A stretch of 64,000 nucleotides of DNA from Oceanicella sp. SM1341 (GCF_003448965.1 NZ_QRGC01000001.1:248001-312000); one strand, 5' to 3'. Counted from the stretch's first letter, positions 36,510 to 48,225 are shown. Numbers and translations: made by a program. Notes: generated from the letters alone by a model not told the origin.

Positions 36510-37601
36510 CTAACGGGTCGGTTCGGATTTGGAAACCCGTTTCTGCATCTCGCGCATCATCCGGAACAGCTCCGGCAGCTTGCGCTGCAGCACCATTGCC
36601 TGGATGCCTACGTCCCGCGGCATGGCGGGGATGCCCATCATCACCTGGTTGGGCGCGATGCTGCTGGGCACCAGCGAGCCCCCGGCCACGATCACGTCCG
36701 AGCCGATGGTGACATGGTCGGCCACGCCCACCCCGCCGCCGAGCACCACGCGGTCGCCGATGCGGCAGCTTCCGGCGATGCCGACATTGCCGCAGATCAT
36801 GCAGCCCTTGCCGATGACCACGTTGTGGCCGATCTGCACGAGATTGTCGATCTTCGTGCCGTCGCCCACGGTCGTATCGGCCACCGTGCCGCGGTCGATG
36901 CAGGCGCCCGCGCCCACTTCCACGTCGTCGCCCAGGCGCACCGCGCCGATGGACTGGATGCGGGTGTAGATGTCGGTGCGGCCGCGCCCGGTGATGCGGC
37001 CGGTGGTCTTGGCCTCCTCCACGGCGCCGCGCTCGGGGGTTACGAAGGAGAAGCCGTCGCCGCCGATCACCGCGTTGGGCTGCGCGATGAAGCCCGCGCC
37101 GATCTGCACCCCGCGCATGATGCGCACGCCGGACTGGATGAGCGCGCCCTCGCCGATGCTCACGTTCTCGGCGATGGAGACATGCGAGAAGATGCGCGCG
37201 CCCGGCCCGATGCGCACCCCGGGGCCGATGGTGACGAAGGCGCCGATGGCCGCCCCTTCGCCGATCTCGGCCTCGGGGTGGATGTCGGTCATCGGGTGGA
37301 TGCCGGGGGCGAGCACGAGGTCGGTGTCGAAGGCGCGGGTCACGCCGGCCATCACGTAGCGCGAGCGCGGCGCGAAGAGCGCGGCGGCAAAGCCCATTCC
37401 CTGCCAGTCGGCGCCGGGCCAGAGCAGCGCCGCCCGGGCCGGGCTGCGCCGCGCCGCCTCCTCGTAGGACGGCTCCATCGCCAGCGCGAGGTCGCCCTCG
37501 GCCGCATCGCCGGGCGCGGCCGGGCGGGCCACGGTGAGGGAGAGATCCCCCACGGCCTCCGCACCGAGCGCGGCGGCCAGATCGGCAATGCTCATCGACA
37601 T
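36510..37601 (-). CDS. lpxD: UDP-3-O-(3-hydroxyacyl)glucosamine N-acyltransferase
   Basis: 363 residues. N-terminal uridine-binding domain (about 1-95) then a left-handed beta-helix of hexapeptide repeats, with the catalytic histidine H259 in LVQIGHNVVIG, and a C-terminal helix (LPELFRMMREMQKRV). It adds the N-linked hydroxyacyl chain in lipid A synthesis. It is not in the usual bamA-lpxD-fabZ-lpxA order; instead it leads a unit with its own ACP and ketosynthase. Confidence 0.95.
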   Translation of the reverse strand: MSMSIADLAAALGAEAVGDLSLTVARPAAPGDAAEGDLALAMEPSYEEAARRSPARAALLWPGADWQGMGFAAALFAPRSRYVMAGVTRAFDTDLVLAPGIHPMTDIHPEAEIGEGAAIGAFVTIGPGVRIGPGARIFSHVSIAENVSIGEGALIQSGVRIMRGVQIGAGFIAQPNAVIGGDGFSFVTPERGAVEEAKTTGRITGRGRTDIYTRIQSIGAVRLGDDVEVGAGACIDRGTVADTTVGDGTKIDNLVQIGHNVVIGKGCMICGNVGIAGSCRIGDRVVLGGGVGVADHVTIGSDVIVAGGSLVPSSIAPNQVMMGIPAMPRDVGIQAMVLQRKLPELFRMMREMQKRVSKSEPTR

Positions 37602-37639
37602 GTCACACCCTCCAGAAAACGTTCCCGCACGATATAGCG

Positions 37640-37675
37640 AAGCCCGGCCCCGGGTGAAAGACCGGGACCGGGCTT
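37640..37675 (-). terminator. Large hairpin downstream of the L,D-transpeptidase gene
   Basis: AAGCCCGGCCCCGG (37640-37653) pairs with CCGGGACCGGGCTT (37662-37675), 14 bp with one wobble or mismatch and an 8-nt loop. It is between the L,D-transpeptidase 3' end and lpxD start. The T-run is poor. Confidence 0.55.
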
Positions 37676-37721
37676 CGTTGCATTCAGGCTCCGGGACGGG
37701 CCGTCCCGCGCCGCGCAGGCG

Positions 37722-39542
37722 TCAGTCGAGCGTGTCGACCCCGGCCGAGGCGAGGGCGGCGATGGTGCGTGCGTCGCGGCCGTAGATGTCGTTGCGGAAC
37801 TGCATCTCGCCCTGCCGGTCGATCCAGACCGTGCGGTAGGTGAGGTACATGCGCACCGGCCGGTCGAGGTTCACCCGGCGCTCGCGCCCCGTGTCGAGCC
37901 AGCCATCGAAGCTGGCCTTGGGGTCCGAAACCTGGCCCTCGAGCAGCTTGTAGGCGAGGTCGAAGGGCTTCTGCACGCGCACGCAGCCATGGCTGAAGGC
38001 ACGCGCGTCGCGCTCGAACAGCCGCTTGGACGGGGTGTCATGCAGGTAGATGGCGTATTTGTTGGGGAACATGAACTTCACGCGGCCCAGCGAATTCGCG
38101 TCGCCCGGCTCCTGCTTCACGCGGAAGGGGAAGTAGCCGCGCGAGAACATCGAGTAGTCCGAGGTCACGCCGTCGGGCACCGGGTCGGCGCCGGTGGGCA
38201 CCAGGCGCATGCCGTTGCGCTGCAGGTAGGAGGGGTCTTCCTTCAGCTTGGGCAGGATCTCCTTGGTGGCGATGCTGTTGGGCACGTGCCAGGTGGGGTT
38301 CACCACGATGTGGTCCATCATCTCGATGAACTCGGGCGTGCGGTGCTTGGGGGTCTGGCCCACCACCACGCGGCTGGCGAGCAGCACCTGGTTGTTCTCC
38401 ACGAACTCCATGGTGAAGTCGGCCTGGTTCACGAAGATGTGCCGCTCGTTCATGTCGCGGTGCAGCCAGCGGATGCGCTCGAGGTTCACCAGGATGCGGT
38501 TGTAGCGGTCGGCCGCCGAGGTGTTGATGGTGCGCAGGGTCTGCGGGCCCACCACGCCGTCGTCGATCAGCCCGTTGCGGAGCTGGAAGCGCTTCACCGC
38601 CACCTCGAGCTCGGGGTCGAAGAACGACCGGTCGACCCCGGTCGACCCGGCAGGCGCATCGGCGGCGCCGGGGCGGCTCTGCTGCGGCCCGGTGGTGGCG
38701 GCGGCGTCGGTGATCTTCTCCATGATGGTGGTGGCGGGCACCGCGAGGCCCACGTCACCGAGCGCCTGCAGCCGGTCACGCAGGGCGGCCACCCGCGGCG
38801 AACGGTCGCCGGGGCGCAGGGTCGGGCCCTCGGGCACCGTGCCGCCCAGCACCGCCTCGGAGGCGAGCCGGCGGTAGCGGGCCAGTTCCTCCACCAGCCG
38901 CGCGTACTCGGGCAGGTCGGGGGCGAGGAAGTCGAGGCTGTCGGGCGCGGTGCCCTCGGCGTGCAGGCTGGCGAGCAGCTGCGCCGGCACCGGGCGGACC
39001 GGCTGGAAATGGATCTCGTCATCCACCCGCTCGGGGTTCAGCAGGCCCGAGGAGATGATGCGCCCGAAGGAGAGATAGGCCTTCATGAAGCGGGCCTCGG
39101 CCTCCGGACCGCCGGTGGCGAGTGCCGCGCGCAGTGCCGCGGGGTCGAGCAGGTTTTCCGGCAGCCCCTGGGCCGGCGCGTTCTGCAGCGAGGCGAGCAG
39201 CGCCTCGGCCCAGCCCTCGTCCGCCCCGGTCCAGAACGGCGCGTTGTCGCGCGCCGCGTAGAAGACGGCGACCGCGGGATCGGTCACGCCGGCGCGGCGG
39301 AGCGCCTGGCCGAGCGGCGAATTGTCGATCGCCGGCGCGGCACCGGCCGAGCGCACGGCCTCGCCCGCCGGCTGCGGCCGGTCGGTCGCGCGCGAGGTGT
39401 CCACCAGCGGCGTGGACTGCGCAGCGCGCGGCTGGTCGGCGTAGACGTCCGGATCCGTGGTCTGGGCAACAGCGGCCTGAAACGGAATCAAGGAGGCGGT
39501 TCCGAGCAGGAATGCGCCAAGGAAGGTGCGGTTCAACAACAT
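37722..39542 (-). CDS. L,D-transpeptidase, YcbB/LdtD type
   Basis: 606 residues. Signal peptide (MLLNRTFLGAFLLGTASLIP and on to AVAQ), a low-complexity linker, a scaffold domain, a peptidoglycan-binding domain (about 300-350, VAVKRFQLRNGLIDDGVVGP) and a C-terminal YkuD domain. The active site is YLHDTPSKRLFERDARAFSH followed by GCVRV, with S517 and catalytic C520. It makes 3-3 crosslinks in peptidoglycan in the periplasm. It is divergent from a DUF882 (YcbK-like) gene; the pair also sits together in E. coli as ycbB-ycbK. Confidence 0.93.
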   Translation of the reverse strand: MLLNRTFLGAFLLGTASLIPFQAAVAQTTDPDVYADQPRAAQSTPLVDTSRATDRPQPAGEAVRSAGAAPAIDNSPLGQALRRAGVTDPAVAVFYAARDNAPFWTGADEGWAEALLASLQNAPAQGLPENLLDPAALRAALATGGPEAEARFMKAYLSFGRIISSGLLNPERVDDEIHFQPVRPVPAQLLASLHAEGTAPDSLDFLAPDLPEYARLVEELARYRRLASEAVLGGTVPEGPTLRPGDRSPRVAALRDRLQALGDVGLAVPATTIMEKITDAAATTGPQQSRPGAADAPAGSTGVDRSFFDPELEVAVKRFQLRNGLIDDGVVGPQTLRTINTSAADRYNRILVNLERIRWLHRDMNERHIFVNQADFTMEFVENNQVLLASRVVVGQTPKHRTPEFIEMMDHIVVNPTWHVPNSIATKEILPKLKEDPSYLQRNGMRLVPTGADPVPDGVTSDYSMFSRGYFPFRVKQEPGDANSLGRVKFMFPNKYAIYLHDTPSKRLFERDARAFSHGCVRVQKPFDLAYKLLEGQVSDPKASFDGWLDTGRERRVNLDRPVRMYLTYRTVWIDRQGEMQFRNDIYGRDARTIAALASAGVDTLD

Positions 39543-39730
39543 CGTTGCCCCTTTGCAACAAGTATCCGGTAGCTTTGAATCTTATGTCTCCGCCGCCGTG
39601 GTTTCGACCGGGATCCGCCGGGATCGGCAAGATTCTGCGCAACCGTGTCAATTCGAACGCATATCGGCGGATTATTGCCGACACACACCTGAATCAACGC
39701 TCCAGCTACCAGATCGTTCCCTCAACCGGC

Positions 39731-39746
39731 TGTGACGTTTGTCACC
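39731..39746. promoter_or_regulatory. CRP/FNR-like site
   Basis: TGTGA-N6-TCACC, nine of ten positions of the CRP consensus TGTGA-N6-TCACA; equally GTGAC-N4-GTCAC as a perfect palindrome. It lies 126 bp before the DUF882 start and 189 bp before the transpeptidase start. Confidence 0.45.
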
Positions 39747-39798
39747 CTAGCATGATTTAGCGAGGTAAATCTGCCACTTGGCAGCACAAAACGGAATG

Positions 39799-39814
39799 TG
39801 AGATAGTCATCTCA
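39799..39814. promoter_or_regulatory. Inverted repeat TGAGAT-N4-ATCTCA
   Basis: A perfect 6-bp inverted repeat with a 4-bp spacer, 57 bp before the DUF882 start. It is suitable as a dimeric operator; the cognate regulator is unknown. Confidence 0.4.
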
Positions 39815-39871
39815 GGGATAGGGGCAACATCGAACTATCCGCACAAAGCGGAAGTCGGAACGAGGCAGATA

Positions 39872-40450
39872 GTGAAACCAGGACAAGATTCCCGTGGGTC
39901 CGTGACCCGCCGCTCGGTGCTCGGCGCATTCGCAGGCATAGCAACTCTTGCTGCAGCACCCGTCTACGCAAAGGCACCCGGCCTCATTCGCCAGGCCGGT
40001 GACATCCGCAAGATCCGCATGTACAGCCAGCGGACCGGCGAGAAGATCGACACCATCTACTGGGTCGACGGGGAATACATTCCCGAGGTTCTCAACGAAA
40101 TCAGCTTCTTCATGCGCGACTGGCGCCAGAACGAGCTCATCGCCTACGATCCGCGCAACGTGGACGTGATGGCCGCGGCCCAGCACAAGCTGGACACCAC
40201 CGAGCCCTACCTGATGATTTCCGGCTACCGCAGCCAGAAGACCAACGACATGCTGCGCTCGCGCTCCCGCGGCGTCGCGTCGAACTCCTACCACATCAAG
40301 GGCATGGCCGCCGACCTGCGCCTCAGCTCGCGCAGCGTGGCACAGATGTACAACGCCGCGCATTCCTGCAACGCGGGCGGTGTCGGCAAATACACCCGGT
40401 CGAACTTCGTCCACATGGACTGCGGACCGGTGCGCACCTGGGGCCGCTGA
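39872..40450 (+). CDS. DUF882 / M15-like murein peptidase (YcbK family), Tat-exported
   Basis: 192 residues from a GTG start with GAGG six bases upstream. A twin-arginine signal is evident (TRRSVLGAFAGIATLAAAPV). The mature domain is Peptidase_M15_2: zinc ligands are likely in SYHIKGMAADLRL (H and D) and NFVHMDCG (H). It probably cleaves peptide bonds in peptidoglycan and works alongside the divergent L,D-transpeptidase. A strong terminator follows 23 bases after the stop. Confidence 0.9.
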   Translation: MKPGQDSRGSVTRRSVLGAFAGIATLAAAPVYAKAPGLIRQAGDIRKIRMYSQRTGEKIDTIYWVDGEYIPEVLNEISFFMRDWRQNELIAYDPRNVDVMAAAQHKLDTTEPYLMISGYRSQKTNDMLRSRSRGVASNSYHIKGMAADLRLSSRSVAQMYNAAHSCNAGGVGKYTRSNFVHMDCGPVRTWGR

Positions 40451-40473
40451 TCGGCGTCTCCACGGTCGTGAAC

Positions 40474-40501
40474 AGCCCCGCCCTCCGAGGCGGGGCTTTT
40501 T
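40474..40501 (+). terminator. Rho-independent terminator of the DUF882 gene
   Basis: AGCCCCGCC (40474-40482), 6-nt loop, GGCGGGGCT (40489-40497), T-run to 40501. Confidence 0.85.
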
Positions 40502-40545
40502 CGTCTTCGGGCCCTGCCCCGGCTCCCCTCCACGCGCAGACATGC

Positions 40546-40574
40546 AAAACCCCGCCGGCACGCGACCGGCGGGG
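40546..40574 (-). terminator. Rho-independent terminator of proA
   Basis: CCCCGCCGG (40550-40558), 7-nt loop, CCGGCGGGG (40566-40574). Read leftward it ends in TTTTGC. It faces the DUF882 terminator. Confidence 0.8.
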
Positions 40575-40606
40575 CTGTTTCGCTGCCCTCGGGTGGCGCG
40601 CGACGC

Positions 40607-41860
40607 TCAGGCGCGCACGGCGCCGTTTCCCGTCACGAGATACTTGAACGAGGTGAGCTGCTCCGCCCCCACCGGGCCGCGGGCATGCAGCTTGCCGGTG
40701 GCGATGCCGATCTCCGCGCCCATGCCGAACTCGCCGCCATCGGCGAACTGGGTGGAGGCGTTGCGCATCAGGATGGCACTGTCGAGCCGGGCGAAGAAGC
40801 GCTCGGCCGTCGCGTCATCGGCGGTGATGATGCTCTCTGTGTGCTGCGAGCCGTAGCGGCGGATATGGGCGATGGCCTCGTCCACGCCGTCGACGAGCTT
40901 CGCCGCGATGATCATGTCGAGATACTCGCGGCCCCAGTCCTCCTCCGTCGCCGGCACCGAGCCGGGCAGGCCCTCGCCCGCGCGCACTTCCACCCCGGCC
41001 TGCATCAGGTCGTCGATGAAGGGCGCGCCATGGGCCTCGAAGAAGCCGCGGTCGATGAGCAGGCACTCGGCGGCGCCGCAGATGCCGGTGCGCCGGGTCT
41101 TCGCGTTCAGGATCACCTTGCGCGCCATCTCCGGGTCGGCCGCGCGGTCGACATAGATGTGCACGATGCCCTCGAGATGGGCGAAGACCGGCACGCGCGC
41201 CTCGCGCTGCACGAGCCCCACGAGTCCGGCGCCGCCGCGCGGCACGATCACGTCGAGGTAGCCGGTCATGGTGAGCATCTCGCTCACCGCCGCACGGTCG
41301 CGCGTGGGCACGCGCTGGATGGCGGCCTCGGGGAGGCCCGCGGCGCGCAGGCCCTCGGCGAGGCAGTCATGGATGGCACCGGAGGAATGGAAGCTCTCCG
41401 AGCCGCCGCGCAGGATCACCGCATTGCCGGCCTTCAGGCACAGCGCGCCGGCATCGGCGGTCACGTTCGGGCGGCTTTCGTAGATCACCCCGATCACGCC
41501 CAGCGGCGTGCGCACGCGGCGGATGTCGAGGCCGGTGGGCATGCTCCACTCGGCCATCACCTGGCCCACCGGGTCGTCCTGCGCCGCGACCGCGCGCAGG
41601 CCCTCGGCCATGGCGGCGATGCGGGCGGGGGTGAGCTCGAGCCGGTCGAGCATGGCGGGCGAGAGGCCCTTCGCCCGGCCGAACTCCATGTCCTGCGCAT
41701 TGGCGGCGAGGATCTCCGCCTCGCGCGCGGTGATCGCGTCTGCCGCGGCCAACAGCGCGTCGCGCTTCGCATCGGCTGGCGCGAAGGCAAGCTCCGCGGC
41801 GGCGGCGCGCGCCGCCTCGCCCAGCCCCTGCATCATGCCCTTGATGTCGACCGCGTCCAT
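40607..41860 (-). CDS. proA: Gamma-glutamyl phosphate reductase
   Basis: 417 residues, aldehyde-dehydrogenase fold. It reduces glutamyl-5-phosphate with NADPH, the second step of proline synthesis. Visible signatures are [20 protein letters not shown] and the catalytic cysteine region [14 protein letters not shown]. Length is normal. It follows proB with a 15-bp gap and closes the rplU-rpmA-GNAT-obgE-proB-proA series. Confidence 0.96.
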   Translation of the reverse strand: MDAVDIKGMMQGLGEAARAAAAELAFAPADAKRDALLAAADAITAREAEILAANAQDMEFGRAKGLSPAMLDRLELTPARIAAMAEGLRAVAAQDDPVGQVMAEWSMPTGLDIRRVRTPLGVIGVIYESRPNVTADAGALCLKAGNAVILRGGSESFHSSGAIHDCLAEGLRAAGLPEAAIQRVPTRDRAAVSEMLTMTGYLDVIVPRGGAGLVGLVQREARVPVFAHLEGIVHIYVDRAADPEMARKVILNAKTRRTGICGAAECLLIDRGFFEAHGAPFIDDLMQAGVEVRAGEGLPGSVPATEEDWGREYLDMIIAAKLVDGVDEAIAHIRRYGSQHTESIITADDATAERFFARLDSAILMRNASTQFADGGEFGMGAEIGIATGKLHARGPVGAEQLTSFKYLVTGNGAVRA

Positions 41861-41875
41861 GCTGCCGTCCTCCTG

Positions 41876-44596
<2,721 letters not shown>

Positions 44597-44693
44597 GGGT
44601 TTCTCTTCCCCCTGTGGCCCCGCGATCTTGCGCCGGTTCGGGCCGGTTCCGGACGTTCCGCTCCGGGTGGCGGGCAGGACCCCGCGAAACGCA

Positions 44694-44728
44694 GGGAGGG
44701 GACCGGCGGTCTCGCCGATCCCCTCCCG
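44694..44728 (-). terminator. Possible terminator or attenuator after rpmA
   Basis: GGGAGGGGA (44694-44702) pairs with TCCCCTCCC (44720-44728), with GGC/GCC pairing inside. It is 30 bp after the rpmA stop. The T-run is weak, so partial read-through into the GNAT-obgE-proBA genes is likely. Confidence 0.45.
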
Positions 44729-44757
44729 GATCTCACGTATCCTGCGAGGCGTCGACC

Positions 44758-45027
44758 TTATTCAGCGGCCTCGGCTGCCGGGATCACGGAAATGAAGGTG
44801 CGGCCCTTGAAGCCCTTGCGGAACTGCACGGAGCCCTCTTCGGTGGCGAAGATGGTGTGATCCTTGCCCATGCCCACGCCGGAGCCCGGGTACCACTTGG
44901 TGCCGCGCTGGCGCACGAGGATGTTGCCGGGGATCACGGCTTCGCCGCCGTACTTCTTCACGCCGAGGCGGCGGCCAGCGGAGTCGCGACCGTTGCGGGA
45001 GCTACCGCCTGCTTTCTTATGTGCCAT
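44758..45027 (-). CDS. rpmA: 50S ribosomal protein L27
   Basis: 89 residues. [20 protein letters not shown] is the standard L27 N-terminus, whose flexible tail reaches the peptidyl transferase centre. There is no cleavable N-terminal extension of the Firmicute type. It starts 18 bp after rplU. Confidence 0.98.
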   Translation of the reverse strand: MAHKKAGGSSRNGRDSAGRRLGVKKYGGEAVIPGNILVRQRGTKWYPGSGVGMGKDHTIFATEEGSVQFRKGFKGRTFISVIPAAEAAE

Positions 45028-45045
45028 CTCTCAGGTCTCCTCTGC

Positions 45046-45366
45046 TCAGGCGCCGGTGGCGATTTCGGTGACGCGAACCATCGTCAGGTGCTGACGGTGG
45101 CCCTTCTTGCGCGCGGAGCTGTGCTTCCGGCGGCGCTTCTTGAAGCTGATCACCTTGGGGCCGCGGGTCTGCTCGACCACTTCGGCCTTCACGGCCGCAC
45201 CGGCGATGAAGGGCGCGCCGACGGTCACGCCGTCATCGGCGCCGACCATGAGAACTTCCGTGAATTCGATGGTGTCACCGGCTTCGCCAGCCAGCTTTTC
45301 CACCGTGAAAACGTCGTCGGCAGCAACCTTGTACTGCTTGCCGCCCGTCTTGATGACCGCGAACAT
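45046..45366 (-). CDS. rplU: 50S ribosomal protein L21
   Basis: 106 residues. [20 protein letters not shown] and [18 protein letters not shown] are diagnostic. First gene of the rplU-rpmA operon, with a promoter near 45501-45531 and a structured leader of about 130 nt. Confidence 0.98.
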   Translation of the reverse strand: MFAVIKTGGKQYKVAADDVFTVEKLAGEAGDTIEFTEVLMVGADDGVTVGAPFIAGAAVKAEVVEQTRGPKVISFKKRRRKHSSARKKGHRQHLTMVRVTEIATGA

Positions 45367-45443
45367 CGCGTGTTCCTCATCTCTGCCGCGTCCTTCGGCT
45401 CCGGCTCACACCGGCATTCGGGCTTTCGCCGCCTGGAACTGCG

Positions 45444-45492
45444 CGCCCCTCCCGGGGCGATTCACCATAAAGCCGCCCCGGAGACTCCGGGG
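45444..45492 (-). promoter_or_regulatory. Structured leader of rplU
   Basis: Two stable hairpins lie in the 5' leader: TCCGGGG/CCCCGGA (45476-45492, 7 bp, 3-nt loop) and CGCCCC/GGGGCG (45444-45459, 6 bp, 4-nt loop). An L21-dependent autoregulatory leader exists in other bacteria; whether this is one cannot be told by eye. Confidence 0.35.
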
Positions 45493-45500
45493 TGGAGGTG

Positions 45501-45531
45501 GGTATCTCGTTGATCGGGCGCCGCTTGTCAA
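45501..45531 (-). promoter_or_regulatory. Promoter of rplU-rpmA
   Basis: On the minus strand, a perfect TTGACA (45531-45526) and GATACC (45506-45501) with a 19-bp spacer. The wide spacing and weak -10 are tolerated in GC-rich alphaproteobacteria. Start near 45494. Confidence 0.6.
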
Positions 45532-45564
45532 GCCTTGCGTGGCCGCGGGCGCCCTTCCGCCCCC

Positions 45565-47154
45565 TCAATCGGCCAGAATGAGCTCCGCGGCCTTCTCCGC
45601 GATCATCAGCGTGGGGGAATTGGTGTTCCCCGAGGTGATGCGCGGCATGACGGAGGCATCGGCGATGCGCAGGCCCGCGAGCCCGCGAAAGCGCAGCGCG
45701 GGGTCGACCACCGAGCCCTCGTCGGCTCCCATACGGCAGGTGCCGGCGGGATGGAAGATGGTGGTGCCGATGTCGCCGGCCGCGCGCACCAGTTCCTCCT
45801 CGCTCTCGAAGGACGGCCCGGGCTTGAACTCCTCCGGCCGGTAGGGCTTCAGCGCCGGCTGGGCCACGATGCGCCGGGTGAGGCGGATGGCATCCGCCGC
45901 CACGTGGCGGTCCGTCTCGGCAGAGAGGTAGTTGGGCGCGATGGCGGGCTTGGCGCGGTAATCGGCCGAGCGCACGTGCACCGAGCCGCGGCTGTCGGGG
46001 TTGAGGTTGCACACGCTCGCGGTGAAGGCGGGAAACGGGTGCACGCCCTCGCCGAACTTCTCCAGGCTCAGGGGCTGCACGTGGTACTGGAGGTTGGGTG
46101 TCTCGCGGGTCTCGTCGGAGCGGGTGAAGACGCCGAGCTGGCTCGGCGCCATCGCCATCGGCCCCGCGCGGCGCAGCAGGTATTCGAGCCCGATCGCGGC
46201 CTTGCCGGTCATCCGGCTGGCCTTCTCGTTGAGCGTGGGGATGCCGTGCACCTTGTAGGCGCAGCGCAGCTGCAGGTGGTCCTGCAGGTTCTCGCCCACG
46301 CCCTCGTGCTCGCGCACCACCGGGATTCCGGCCTCGCGCAGCACCTCGCCGCGGCCGATGCCCGAGAGCTCGAGGATCTGGGGCGAGCCGATGGCGCCCG
46401 CGCAGAGCACCACCTCGCGCTTCGCGCGGATCTGCACCGGCGCGCCGTCACGAGCGTATTCCACCCCGGTCACCCGGCCCTCCTCCACGAGCAGGCGCAT
46501 CACCTGCGCCTCGGTGCGCACCTCGAGGTTCGGCCGGCCCTTCGCCGGGCGCAGGAAGGCCTTGGAGGTGTTCCAGCGCACGCCCGCGCGCTGGTTGACC
46601 TGGAAATAGCCCGAGCCCTCGTTGGTGCCGCGGTTGAAATCCTCGGTGCGGGGGATGCCGGCCTGCTCGGCCGCCTCCTGGAAGATGTCGAGGATCTTCC
46701 AGCGCACCCGGGCCATCTCGACCCGCCATTCGCCCCCTGCCCCGTGCATCTCGTCGGCGCCCATGAAATGGTCCTCGGACTTGCGGAACAGCGGCAGCAC
46801 GTCGTCCCAGCCCCAGCCGGTGCAGCCCATCTGGGCCCAGGTGTCATAGTCGCGCGCCTGGCCGCGCATGTAGATCATGCCGTTGATCGAGGAGCAGCCG
46901 CCCAGCACCTTGCCGCGCGGGTAGCCGAGCTTGCGGCCGTTCAGGCCGGGCTCCGCCTCGGTCTCGAAGCACCAGTCGGTGCGCGGGTTGCCGATGCAGT
47001 AGAGGTAGCCGATGGGAATGTGGATCCATGGATAGGTGTCGCGCGTGCCGGCCTCGAGCAGCGCCACGGTGGTGCCCGGCTGCGCGGAGAGACGGTTGGC
47101 CAGGGCGCAGCCGGCTGTGCCGGCGCCCACGATGATGTAGTCGAAACTGTCCAT
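45565..47154 (-). CDS. GMC-family FAD oxidoreductase (choline/alcohol dehydrogenase type)
   Basis: 529 residues. FAD fold YIIVGAGTAGCALANRLSA at the N-terminus, GMC signature 1 GKVLGGCSSINGMIYMRG, signature 2 GAIGSPQILELSGIG, and the C-terminal HPAGTCRMG with an active-site histidine and the DASVMPRITSGNTNSPT segment. It oxidises an alcohol to an aldehyde; choline is only one possibility. It follows livM by 56 bp, with a 9-bp hairpin (47177-47199) between, in the same direction as a complete HAAT transporter, suggesting it acts on the imported compound. Confidence 0.9.
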   Translation of the reverse strand: MDSFDYIIVGAGTAGCALANRLSAQPGTTVALLEAGTRDTYPWIHIPIGYLYCIGNPRTDWCFETEAEPGLNGRKLGYPRGKVLGGCSSINGMIYMRGQARDYDTWAQMGCTGWGWDDVLPLFRKSEDHFMGADEMHGAGGEWRVEMARVRWKILDIFQEAAEQAGIPRTEDFNRGTNEGSGYFQVNQRAGVRWNTSKAFLRPAKGRPNLEVRTEAQVMRLLVEEGRVTGVEYARDGAPVQIRAKREVVLCAGAIGSPQILELSGIGRGEVLREAGIPVVREHEGVGENLQDHLQLRCAYKVHGIPTLNEKASRMTGKAAIGLEYLLRRAGPMAMAPSQLGVFTRSDETRETPNLQYHVQPLSLEKFGEGVHPFPAFTASVCNLNPDSRGSVHVRSADYRAKPAIAPNYLSAETDRHVAADAIRLTRRIVAQPALKPYRPEEFKPGPSFESEEELVRAAGDIGTTIFHPAGTCRMGADEGSVVDPALRFRGLAGLRIADASVMPRITSGNTNSPTLMIAEKAAELILAD

Positions 47155-47176
47155 GTCGGATCCCGTGAGGATGGTC

Positions 47177-47199
47177 GGCGGCGGGCCTCTCCCGCCGCC
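47177..47199 (-). other. Intercistronic hairpin livM-GMC
   Basis: GGCGGCGGG (47177-47185), 5-nt loop, CCCGCCGCC (47191-47199), no T-run. It is probably an RNA-stability element or weak attenuator between the transporter and the oxidoreductase genes. Confidence 0.5.
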
Positions 47200-47210
47200 G
47201 GTGCGCGGTC

Positions 47211-48224
47211 TCAGTGGCGGTGGGTGATCCCCAGCGCCCGGCCGATGCGTGAGGCGTAGATCTCGCCCACGATGCCGCGGCGGAACACCAGCACGCAGAC
47301 CATGAAGATCGCCCCGGTGAGGATGTTCACCGGCACGTCGGAGGTGGCGAGGTAGTTCTGCAGGCTCACCACCAGCCCGCCGCCGATGATCGGGCCCAGC
47401 AGGGTGCCGATGCCGCCGAGCAGGGTCATCAGGATCACCTCGCCCGACATCTGCCAGGCGACATCGGTGAGGGTGGCGAACTGGAACACCAGCGCCTTGA
47501 GCGAGCCGGCGAGCCCCGCCAGCGCCGCCGACATCACGAAGGCGGCGAGCTTGTAGCGCTGCACCGAGTAGCCCAGCGAGATGGCGCGGGCCTCGTTCTC
47601 GCGGATCGACTTGAGGATGTTGCCGAAGGGCGAGTTGACGATGCGCCAGCCGCAGAACACGCCCACCACGAACATCACCAGCACGAAGTAGTACATGTTG
47701 AGCGAGTTCTCGAGGCTGATGAACCCCAGCAGGTGGCCGCGCGGCACGCCCTGGATGCCGTCCTCGCCATGGGTGAAGGGCGCCTGCAGGCAGAAGAAGA
47801 AGAACATCTGCGACAGCGCGAGGGTGATCATGGCGAAGTAGATGCCCTGGCGGCGGATGGCGACCGCCCCCATGATCAGCCCCAGCACCGCGGCCCCGAC
47901 GACGCCCACGAGCACGCCCAGTTCCGGCGGCAGCCCCCACACCTTCACCGAATGCGCGGTGAAATAGGCCGCCCCGCCGAAGAAGGCCGCATGGCCGAAG
48001 GAGAGCAGACCGGTGTAGCCCAGCAGCAGGTTGAAGGCCGAGGCGAAGAGCGCGAAGCACAGGAGCTTCATCAGGAACACCGGGTAGAGCAGGAAGGGCG
48101 CGATGCACAGCAGCCCCACCCCCGCCACGATCACCGCGAGCTGCGCGGGCGCCACCGCGCCGCCGGCGCGCGGCACCCGGGCGGGCTTTGCCGCCGGGCG
48201 GGAGAGATCGGAGAGATCGGTCAT
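47211..48224 (-). CDS. HAAT ABC transporter permease LivM
   Basis: 337 residues, about ten membrane helices, with the family motif LGYTGLLSFGHAAFFGGAAY and the coupling region IRENEARAISLGYSVQRYKL. The N-terminal 25 residues are proline/alanine-rich and cytoplasmic. It pairs with the LivH-type permease whose stop is 1 bp upstream. Confidence 0.94.
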   Translation of the reverse strand: MTDLSDLSRPAAKPARVPRAGGAVAPAQLAVIVAGVGLLCIAPFLLYPVFLMKLLCFALFASAFNLLLGYTGLLSFGHAAFFGGAAYFTAHSVKVWGLPPELGVLVGVVGAAVLGLIMGAVAIRRQGIYFAMITLALSQMFFFFCLQAPFTHGEDGIQGVPRGHLLGFISLENSLNMYYFVLVMFVVGVFCGWRIVNSPFGNILKSIRENEARAISLGYSVQRYKLAAFVMSAALAGLAGSLKALVFQFATLTDVAWQMSGEVILMTLLGGIGTLLGPIIGGGLVVSLQNYLATSDVPVNILTGAIFMVCVLVFRRGIVGEIYASRIGRALGITHRH

Positions 48225-48225
48225 C

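Larger units (their letters stand above)
39543..39871. promoter_or_regulatory. Divergent control region for L,D-transpeptidase and DUF882 genes
   Basis: 329 bases, less GC-rich than its surroundings and without a gene. It carries a CRP/FNR-like palindrome (39731-39746) and a second perfect inverted repeat (39799-39814). Promoters for both genes must lie here. Confidence 0.5.
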
